From NCBI GenBank assembly GCA_029259635.1, contig JAJDEU010000033.1, positions 1-40,551 of the forward strand: a stretch of 40,551 nt of DNA. Direction: 5' to 3'. The DNA comes from Planctomycetota bacterium (GTDB taxonomy: Bacteria; Planctomycetota; UBA1135; GCA-002686595). The notes beneath the pieces are model-generated. The model was not told where the DNA came from. It worked only from the letters and a program-made list of their open reading frames with translations, and did not search any database. Positions 35,026 through 40,551 of this stretch are shown here, one piece after another (position 1 is the first letter of the stretch; each line of letters starts with the position of its first letter). Made by a program: the position numbers and the translations under genes.

Positions 35026-35949
35026 ATGGAAACTCGAATTCACCCGACAGCGGTCATATCCCCCGGCGCCGAGCTGGGCGTCGAAGTTGAAGTCGGTCCG
35101 TATACCGTCGTTGGACCCAATGTCCAGATTGGGGACCGAAGCCGAATCGGCGCTCAGGTTGTCATCGAAGGTGTCGTGGAGATCGGCTCCGACAATGTCA
35201 TCGTGGGGCAGGCGTCGCTCGGCGGTGCACCCCAAGACCTCTCGTATAAAGGCGAAGAGACGGTGCTCCGGGTCGGCAATCGCAACACCATCCGCGAGTT
35301 CGTCACGATCAACCGCGGAACGGTGAAGGGCGGGGGTGTGACGATGATCGGCAACGACTGCCTGCTCATGGCCTGCTGCCACGTTGCGCACGACTGCGCC
35401 ATCGAAGATGAAGTCATCCTCGGGAACAACGTCTTGTTGGCCGGTCACGTCTATGTCTGCAACAAGGCAATCGTCAGCGGAGCGGCTGCGGCCCATCACT
35501 TTGTGACGATCGGCGCTAATGCTTACGTCGGCGGCCTGACTCGGATCATTCAAGACGTTCCGCCGTTCATGATTCTGGAGGGGCATCCCAGTCGAGTTCG
35601 GGGAGTGAACAAGATCGGGCTCGGGCGCAGCGGCTACGGTGAAGAGGAAATCGCAGAGCTGAGCGTGGCCTACCGGGAGCTGTTCCGCTCGAAAGAGCCA
35701 AGGCGCCAGGTTTTGGAGCGATTGCGCGAGAGTACAGCCAAAGACAGTCTGGTCAGCGTGCTCTTGGATTCACTCATTCAGACGGGACTTGGCGACAAGG
35801 GACGCTATCGCGAGAGCCTGCGGGAAGAGTTTCGCGCGGCGGGGGAAAGGCTGATTTTCGCTGCGCCACGACGTGAGAAGTCCCATGGGGTTGAGGCGGA
35901 TTCGGGCGAGGCGCGACCGGCGAATCCCGTGCGGCCCTCGGCGCAATGA
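35026..35949 (+). CDS. lpxA: UDP-N-acetylglucosamine acyltransferase
   Basis: The 307-residue beta-helix acyltransferase starts lipid A synthesis by loading a 3-hydroxyacyl chain on UDP-GlcNAc. Seen are IHPTAVISPGAELG, GGAPQDLSYKGE, catalytic His122 in CHVAHDC, LAGHVYV, and a C-terminal helical domain. The usual (G)xxxVHQF segment reads GAAAAHHF, with His158 where E. coli LpxA has Gln161. The C-terminus is ~45 residues longer than E. coli LpxA and ends in a Pro/Ala tail. It lies 34 nt after lpxC/fabZ, and its stop overlaps the next start (ATGA). Acceptor could be UDP-GlcNAc or UDP-GlcNAc3N; see the neighbouring dehydrogenase. Confidence 0.93.
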   Translation: METRIHPTAVISPGAELGVEVEVGPYTVVGPNVQIGDRSRIGAQVVIEGVVEIGSDNVIVGQASLGGAPQDLSYKGEETVLRVGNRNTIREFVTINRGTVKGGGVTMIGNDCLLMACCHVAHDCAIEDEVILGNNVLLAGHVYVCNKAIVSGAAAAHHFVTIGANAYVGGLTRIIQDVPPFMILEGHPSRVRGVNKIGLGRSGYGEEEIAELSVAYRELFRSKEPRRQVLERLRESTAKDSLVSVLLDSLIQTGLGDKGRYRESLREEFRAAGERLIFAAPRREKSHGVEADSGEARPANPVRPSAQ

Positions 35950-36968
35950 GCTCTCAAAATTCCGGCAAGGTGATGCGAGTCTGCGTGGTCGGAGTCGGTC
36001 ACTTGGGCAGGATTCACGCCAATATCTACGCGGAGGCCGAAGGGGCTGAGCTGGTGGGGGTGGTGGACGCGGACACAGAGCGCGCCGCTCAATTGGCAGA
36101 AGAGCTGGGCTGCGAGGTGTTCTCCTCCCCGGATCAGATTCCCGATGACATCGATGCCGTCAGCGTGGTGGTCCCGACGATCTTCCATGCCGAGGTCGCC
36201 GTGCCTCTGTTGTTGCGCGGAATCCCATGCTTGGTCGAGAAGCCGCTCGCTGCGAACTTGGAGCAGGCCGATCAGATTCTGGATGCCGCCAAGAAGAGTG
36301 GCGCTACTCTGGCCGTCGGTCATGTTGAGCGCTTTCAGCCGGGCGTGCGGCTCGTTAAAGAGCTCGGCTTGAAGCCGCGCTTCATCGAGTGCCATCGCAT
36401 GTCGACCTTCAGCTTTCGAAGCATGGACATCGGCGTCGTACACGACCTCATGATTCACGATCTGGACCTGGTGCTGCACTTGATGGGCAGCGAGGTGGAG
36501 AGCATCGATGCTGCGGGTGGTGCCATCTTGACGGAGAACGAGGATATGGCCTCGGTCCGGCTCATCTTCAAGGACGGCGGTCGTGCGAACGTGACCGCTA
36601 GCCGGGCCTCGCTAGCTCCGATGCGTCGCTTCCGATTATTCTCGGCCCGTAGCTACGTCAGTCTCGACTTCACGAAGAACTACGGTGTGGTTGTGCAGAA
36701 GGGGCCGGGTTGGGATGAGGGGCGCGAAGCTCTCAAAACGCTCAATCCCGAGGAGCTCGCTCAGCGAGAGGATTTCGTTAACGGCGAGCTGCTTAAGATG
36801 GACCATCTGGAGCTCACCGGCGAAGAGCGGCCCCTGCAGGCAGAGCTGGCTTCCTTCTTGGATTCGGTTCGCAGCGGCACGCCGCCCGAGGTGACTGGGG
36901 AGGAAGGTCGCCACGCACTCGCACTGGCTGAGCAGATCGTAGAGTTGATCGAAACCCAGCGTTGGTAG
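35946..36968 (+). CDS. Gfo/Idh/MocA oxidoreductase adjacent to lpxA (possible GnnA, UDP-GlcNAc 3-dehydrogenase)
   Basis: The 340-residue NAD(P)-dependent dehydrogenase has a Rossmann start VCVVGVGHLGRIHA, the family motif CLVEKPLA, and the active-site segment HDLMIHDLDLVLHL with the catalytic His. It begins in the stop codon of lpxA (ATGA), so the two are translationally coupled. In Acidithiobacillus and Leptospira the Gfo/Idh enzyme GnnA oxidises UDP-GlcNAc at C3 beside lpxA, and the aminotransferase GnnB then makes UDP-GlcNAc3N for amide-rich lipid A. Only the first half of such a pair is visible here. Uncharacterised Gfo/Idh genes of unknown role also occur next to lpxA in other phyla, so the substrate is open. 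Confidence 0.75.
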   Translation: MSSQNSGKVMRVCVVGVGHLGRIHANIYAEAEGAELVGVVDADTERAAQLAEELGCEVFSSPDQIPDDIDAVSVVVPTIFHAEVAVPLLLRGIPCLVEKPLAANLEQADQILDAAKKSGATLAVGHVERFQPGVRLVKELGLKPRFIECHRMSTFSFRSMDIGVVHDLMIHDLDLVLHLMGSEVESIDAAGGAILTENEDMASVRLIFKDGGRANVTASRASLAPMRRFRLFSARSYVSLDFTKNYGVVVQKGPGWDEGREALKTLNPEELAQREDFVNGELLKMDHLELTGEERPLQAELASFLDSVRSGTPPEVTGEEGRHALALAEQIVELIETQRW

Positions 36969-37718
36969 TCCGAGCCTGGGGTGTATGGGGGCGGCCTATC
37001 TGATCCAACCGTAGGTCGAAATCGCCGTGGATCAGGCGTCGGGTTCTGTACAGGCGGCGGGGCTCAACTGGGTTCTAAGTTCCTAGGGTTGTCGCACTGC
37101 TTGCCGTCTCGCTGATGGAGAGGTCTACCGCTCGGGAAGAGGGGAGTCTGCCCGGAGCAGGATCTTCAATTTGGGCGGTACCCTGACCTCCAACTCGCGC
37201 TACTTTCTCTAGTGGAAGTCAGCTGGCGATGCAGGTGCCATCGGTAAGAACCCCGAGCCTAATATTCACTGTGCGGGCCCTGTTCTGTATTGCGTAACCC
37301 GCAATGCGTTGAGGCCCACCTGAACCCTCGGGTTCAGGGTTACTCCGACCACGGCATCGCTGGGGACTTCCCCCTTCCTTCCTCATCACTTTCGCTGCGC
37401 AAGGCTGCGGAATGAGACGGTCTGCGCGCCGGAGCTTGCCTGGAATCCGGGTTTCGACCGAGTTTTCTTCACCGGGCCGTCCTGCGGACCGCGAACGATC
37501 GGACGAAGGGCGATCCGCGCGGACGGCTAAGGACTGAAACAGACTTGAGTTCAGGTCGATGAGCGCCGCCCGGCTTGTTTGTAGCTGGGGAGGAGTGCGA
37601 AGGAGCGGTATCATCCGGCCTGGAGTCGGCGTGGTCGTAAGAGCGTCGCTCCCTGTTTGCCCGGGTTTCAGTCTTCCTTCGACTTCTGGGCTGTGATTTT
37701 TGGACCTCGGGGGTCGCG
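36969..37718. other. 750-bp gene-free region upstream of the L,D-transpeptidase
   Basis: No reading frame in either strand looks like a protein; the longest (37614-37219 minus) has no recognisable domain. It contains the hairpin pair at 37289-37338. LpxB, expected after lpxA in many genomes, is not here. No good promoter for the downstream gene was identified. Confidence 0.5.
37289..37338. other. Two adjacent perfect hairpins in intergenic DNA
   Basis: ATTGCG-TAACC-CGCAAT (37289-37305) is followed by CCTGAACC-CTCG-GGTTCAGG (37319-37338). The second has the same 8-bp stem and 4-nt loop geometry as the core of the palindromic repeats, but its flanks are not palindromic. No T-run follows either hairpin. 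Confidence 0.5.
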
Positions 37719-39038
37719 TTGCGAGTCATAGTAATTCTGTTCTTGGGAGTCGCGGTTATCGCGTTAGTTCTTAAGTACTTTCCGGCCTCCATGGCGGAGA
37801 CGGAGAACGCGATTCTCGCGGCGGAAAGCGCTGCAATGGACGAACCTGCGGGTTCTCGGTTTTTAGCGCCGCCTTCCGAACCAACCTCCGCTGCCCCGGA
37901 TAAGGCACCTGTTGAGATCGCTCAGCTTGAGGAGATTGAGCGACCGGCGCGTGCGGACAACGGTCTGCGGGCGGCGGCTTCCCTGCGCGATGCTCCCGAG
38001 CTCGCCGGCTCGCTCCTTCATCTGTCCCCCAAGAACTTCCGGCGTTACGTCGAGCGTTCCGAGATGGGGCTTTCGGACGAGCGAAAAGCGCTTCTGGTCG
38101 CCTTCTCCTTGGCGATGGCGGGGAAATCGGCCGAGGCTCTTGAGCTCGCTGGAAACTTGAAGGCGGGCGAAGGTGTCAGTGAGTCTGAATTCAGCTACCT
38201 CAGGTCTGCCGTGGAGGGACAATGGAAGGGGACCCGGGCGGCGAGCGCCTCTCGAAGGGGTAGCGTTGAGGTCGCGATGGAGCTCGCGCTTCTCGCACGG
38301 GAGGGGAAGCGGCTTCTCGACCAGCGTGATTGGCAGGCGGCCGCGGAGACGCTCTCGACCGTCTTACTGGAGGACGTCCGTGCGCCCTGGCCAACAGATT
38401 GGGCGTTTACGCGGAGCTGGGGGGAGCGTCTGAACGACGCTCAAGAGCACTATCGATGGAATGCTAAAGGCAAGTGGCCCGCCGTCGATGAAAAGGTGAA
38501 GCCCGGCGATAGCCTCTCGACGATTCGCTCTCGAGTCGTCAAGGACGTTTCGGGTCTGTTGATGTGTACGGGCTTGATCGATCGGGTGAACGGAATTGGT
38601 GACCGATACTTGCAGGCGGGGGAGCAGCTCCGAATTCCGACGGAGCCCGTGAGCACTTTGGTCGATTTGGAGGCCAGGCATGTGCTCTATCTCTTTGGAG
38701 ACGAGGTCGCTGCCGTCTGGCCGGTGGCGATTGGTGCGCCGGGCAACGATACACCTGAGGGCTCGTACAAGGTTGGAGAGCTTATTCCGGAACCGCCGTG
38801 GTTTCGTCCTGGAGAGCCCATGATTCCTTTCGGCGATCCCGGCAATCTGCTTGGAACTCGCTGGGTGGGCTGGCTTGAGGAAGACGGTAGCAGCACGCAC
38901 TACGGATTCCACGGGACATGGGAACCGGAGACGATCGGTCAAGCCGTAAGCGATGGTTGCATCCGACTTCGAAATTCGGATGTCGAGGAGCTTTATAAGG
39001 TTATCCCTCGAGGGACCTCCGTGACGGTGCAGCTCTAA
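37719..39038 (+). CDS. LysM-domain L,D-transpeptidase (YkuD family)
   Basis: The 439-residue membrane-anchored periplasmic enzyme would form 3-3 peptidoglycan cross-links or attach proteins to the wall. It starts at TTG 37719, which gives a membrane helix at once (VIVILFLGVAVIALVLKYF). A disordered Ala/Pro/Glu stretch, a helical domain (about 80-250), a LysM motif (about 265-310, VKPGDSLSTI to LRIPTEPV) and the C-terminal YkuD domain follow. The catalytic signature is HGTWEPETIGQAVSDGCIRL with Cys414. YkuD normally reads SxGCIRL/M(x)N, and here RNSD follows. The gene is separate from its neighbours and is directly followed by palindromic repeat copy 3. Presence of the enzyme supports a peptidoglycan wall in this organism. 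Confidence 0.88.
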   Translation: MRVIVILFLGVAVIALVLKYFPASMAETENAILAAESAAMDEPAGSRFLAPPSEPTSAAPDKAPVEIAQLEEIERPARADNGLRAAASLRDAPELAGSLLHLSPKNFRRYVERSEMGLSDERKALLVAFSLAMAGKSAEALELAGNLKAGEGVSESEFSYLRSAVEGQWKGTRAASASRRGSVEVAMELALLAREGKRLLDQRDWQAAAETLSTVLLEDVRAPWPTDWAFTRSWGERLNDAQEHYRWNAKGKWPAVDEKVKPGDSLSTIRSRVVKDVSGLLMCTGLIDRVNGIGDRYLQAGEQLRIPTEPVSTLVDLEARHVLYLFGDEVAAVWPVAIGAPGNDTPEGSYKVGELIPEPPWFRPGEPMIPFGDPGNLLGTRWVGWLEEDGSSTHYGFHGTWEPETIGQAVSDGCIRLRNSDVEELYKVIPRGTSVTVQL

Positions 39039-39963
39039 AGGGCTTAGCAGCCCGTGGTAAAAGTCATTCACTCCATAAGCGGCCGATTTTTGGCCAGGTC
39101 GGCACCCAAAAACCTCCCCGAATCTATGGATTCGGGTTCGTTTCCGGGCACCAACCCGACTAAAAATTTGCTGCTCATAGAGCAAAGCACTTTCACCACG
39201 GACTGTTAGCGTTTCGGCGAACCTATAGCCGCGACGGGGTTTTGTGAAACGAGCCTCGGCGGCGGCATCGGCGGAACGGATCGCGTTGGGCTCGAGCTGA
39301 ACCAAGAGTTCGCGACTTGCCGCGATGAGTGCTGATGCTCGAGCGGGGCTTCAGGGGACGAATCTGACCGGGATACATTCCTTGATGCGGGTTTATCCGC
39401 CGTTCGGACATCAGCGAGAGGGGGAGGCAGGGGCGCAAGATAGAGAAGGTGCGACCCCGGTGGACCTCTCGCTCGAATGGGCAGTTCGGGCGACCTAGGG
39501 GCCAGTGCGACCGGAGGCCCGATTGCGTGCTTTCCGATTTAGACAGGGATTCCGGCCCTTATTCGGGAAGCTGCGGCCTAACGCGCGTGAGCCCTGAGCG
39601 TGAGTTTAGTGTGGTGGCGGCTACTTGCCGACCTGGTCTAGCCACCGCGATCGTTGAGATCCGACTGGTCCCAGGCTTCGTCAGGTGACGACAACGTCCC
39701 CCTCAAGCCAATAAGGGGGGAGTTCCGGCCAAAGTTGAAGTCGGGGCGAATTGACGGGCATTACTTGGATTTAAAGGCCCGATGGAGGGAAGTCGGCGAA
39801 AGTCGAGCGATAGTTGGCGGTGGGCAGAGGGGACCTCCGCTCAGAGCTCGATGAGCAGGGGATACGCGGCTCACGAAGAGAAGGAATTGCTGTTTCTAAG
39901 CTGCGCTGTCTTCAGTGGTTACGGCGGCCTACTTGGGACTTGTGGGGAATTCAGGGGCGACCC
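39039..39963. other. Gene-free spacer between L,D-transpeptidase and rRNA promoter
   Basis: Apart from the palindromic repeat at 39044-39209, I see no supported gene. Open frames between 39449 and 40173 have no domain, no conserved start and lie over the rRNA promoter and leader. A loose inverted repeat occurs around 39610-39650 (GGTGGCGGCTA with TAGCCACC). Confidence 0.5.
39044..39209. repeat. Long palindromic repeat, copy 3 (complete)
   Basis: This 166-bp element is an imperfect palindrome symmetric about 39126.5. The core CCCGAATC-TATG-GATTCGGG (39117-39136) is perfect. The arms begin with TTAGCAGCCCGTGG on the left and end with CCACGGACTGTTAG on the right; most differences between arms are transitions, so a transcript could pair much of the arm with G-U wobbles. 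It starts 6 nt after the L,D-transpeptidase stop. It aligns to copy 1 without gaps. No reading frame of note. It could be a MITE-like or REP-like element, or a structured RNA. Confidence 0.85.
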
Positions 39964-39991
39964 TTGACCGCCTTCCCGAAATCCATACTAT
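39964..39991 (+). promoter_or_regulatory. Candidate rRNA operon promoter
   Basis: TTGACC (39964-39969) and TACTAT (39986-39991) are separated by 16 bp and followed by a GC-rich discriminator (CTCCGTCCCGCG), a feature linked to stringent control of rRNA promoters. The start would be near 39998, giving a leader of about 210 nt before 16S rRNA. Confidence 0.5.
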
Positions 39992-40112
39992 CTCCGTCCC
40001 GCGTACGAGAAAGCGAACGCCGAAACGCGCGCCGGGATCACGAAAAGCCGCCTGCCGATCGCAGTACTGATGATGAGCTATGCGCTCAAAATCAGGTCTG
40101 TGAGCAGGAGGA

Positions 40113-40127
40113 TGGCTCTTTGAAAAC
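40113..40127 (+). promoter_or_regulatory. boxA-like antitermination site of the rRNA leader
   Basis: TGGCTCTTTGAAAAC resembles boxA sequences of rRNA leaders (E. coli TGCTCTTTAACA; the Bacillus form has CTTTGAAAAC). It lies about 85 nt before 16S rRNA, the expected place, and would recruit NusB/NusE. Confidence 0.7.
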
Positions 40128-40158
40128 AAGGGTAGCTCTGAAACCTGTGCGAGCATTA

Positions 40159-40183
40159 GCTGGTCGCTCTTAGGAGCGTCAGC
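40159..40183 (+). other. Leader stem-loop just upstream of 16S rRNA
   Basis: GCTGG-T-CGCTC pairs with GAGCG-TCAGC around loop TTAG, giving 10 bp with a single bulged T. It lies between boxA and the 16S start, where boxC-like or processing hairpins are normally found. Confidence 0.6.
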
Positions 40184-40209
40184 AAATATCCAAAAGTCAG
40201 ACAAACACT

Positions 40210-40551
40210 AAATTGAAGGGTTTGATCCTGGCTCAGAACGAACGCTAGCGGTGTGGATTAGGCATGCAAGTCGAGCGTGAAAGCCTTCGGGTGAGTAAAG
40301 CGGCGAACGGGTGAGTAACACGTAACCAACCTGCCCCAAAGATCGGGATAACCATTGGAAACGATGGATAATACCGAATGGCCAATCCGAGAGGCATCTT
40401 TTGGATTGTAAACGGTAGCTTCGGCTTCTGTTTTGGGAGGGGGTTGCGGACTATTAGCTTGTTGGTGAGGTAACGGCTCACCAAGGCGATGATGGTTAGC
40501 GGGTCTGAGAGGATGATCCGTCACACTGGGACTGAGACACTGCCCAGACTC
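40210..40551 (+). rRNA. rrs: 16S ribosomal RNA, 5' part (continues beyond window)
   Basis: The sequence starts AAATTGAAGGGTTTGATCC and continues with GGCTCAGAACGAACGCTAGC, the universal 5' end of 16S rRNA. It includes GGCGAACGGGTGAGTAACAC (helix region near E. coli 110), the helix near 240-290 with GTTGGTGAGGTAACGGC, and ends within ACTGAGACACTGCCCAG, near E. coli position 340. The short V1 region and the ATTAGGCATGCAAGTCGAG sequence suggest Planctomycetota. The remainder of the rRNA operon lies beyond the right edge. Confidence 0.97.

Noticed and set aside
37219..37614. 131-residue minus-strand open frame
   Set aside because: No recognisable domain, no start context, and composition typical of spurious frames in GC-rich DNA.
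39044..39209. Integron attC site
   Set aside because: The long imperfect palindrome recalls attC, but the element is longer, has a perfectly paired core without the extrahelical bases typical of attC, and lacks an RYYYAAC...GTTRRRY pair at its ends. No integrase or gene cassettes are nearby.
39814..40173. Small protein gene before the 16S rRNA
   Set aside because: The frame overlaps the candidate rRNA promoter and boxA, has no conserved domain and no ribosome-binding site.

Overview
The window reads as chromosomal DNA of a high-GC, Gram-negative bacterium, most likely a member of the Planctomycetota. The right edge holds the first ~340 nt of a 16S rRNA gene. Its 5' region (GATTAGGCATGCAAGTCGAG followed by a very short V1 loop, and ACACTGCCCAG instead of ACACGGCCCAG) is of the kind I associate with planctomycetes. 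The genes fit: an LpxC-FabZ fusion, a Ser/Thr kinase with a large extracytoplasmic part, an FHA-GAF sigma-54 activator, and complete heptose, lipid A and Omp85 functions. Lineage below phylum cannot be set from this piece.

Layout. (1) About 0.3-8.6 kb: an LPS inner-core locus with split heptose kinase and adenylyltransferase (hldE1, hldE2), a WaaP-like core kinase and two GT9 heptosyltransferases chained by stop/start overlaps, followed by an enoyl-CoA hydratase. An opposite-strand pair of glutamate dehydrogenase genes sits inside it; the second has lost the catalytic residues. (2) 8.6-15.3 kb: a YkgJ-type Cys-cluster protein, an FHA-GAF-AAA+-Fis sigma-54 activator overlapping a 1131-residue membrane Ser/Thr kinase, and a carboxymuconolactone-decarboxylase-like protein. 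(3) 15.5-22.2 kb: a membrane-anchored parvulin-like protein, phosphatidylserine decarboxylase, an ACT/CASTOR-like protein, and a 704-residue secreted protein with a strong Shine-Dalgarno, a strong terminator and a possible long 5' leader. (4) 23.1-37.0 kb: a dense same-strand block, glmU-prs-rplY-pth-rpsF-rpsR-rplI-dnaB-bamA-lpxD-lpxC/fabZ-lpxA-Gfo/Idh, joining UDP-GlcNAc and PRPP supply, translation, replication, outer-membrane protein assembly and lipid A synthesis. (5) 37.7-40.5 kb: a LysM L,D-transpeptidase, 1.2 kb without genes, then the rRNA promoter, boxA and leader hairpin, and 16S rRNA.

The most unusual non-coding signal is a family of long imperfect palindromes of about 166 bp, each centred on an 8-4-8 hairpin. 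One complete copy lies at 39044-39209, one copy is cut by the left window edge (1-141), and one degenerate copy lies at 17542-17707. The hairpin core differs between copies by paired, compensatory changes. The most unusual protein signal is the catalytically dead glutamate dehydrogenase paralogue directly downstream of an intact one. The Gfo/Idh gene next to lpxA, which resembles GnnA in family and position, raises the possibility of an amide-rich (GlcN3N-type) lipid A. No CRISPR array, tRNA, transposase or phage gene was seen.
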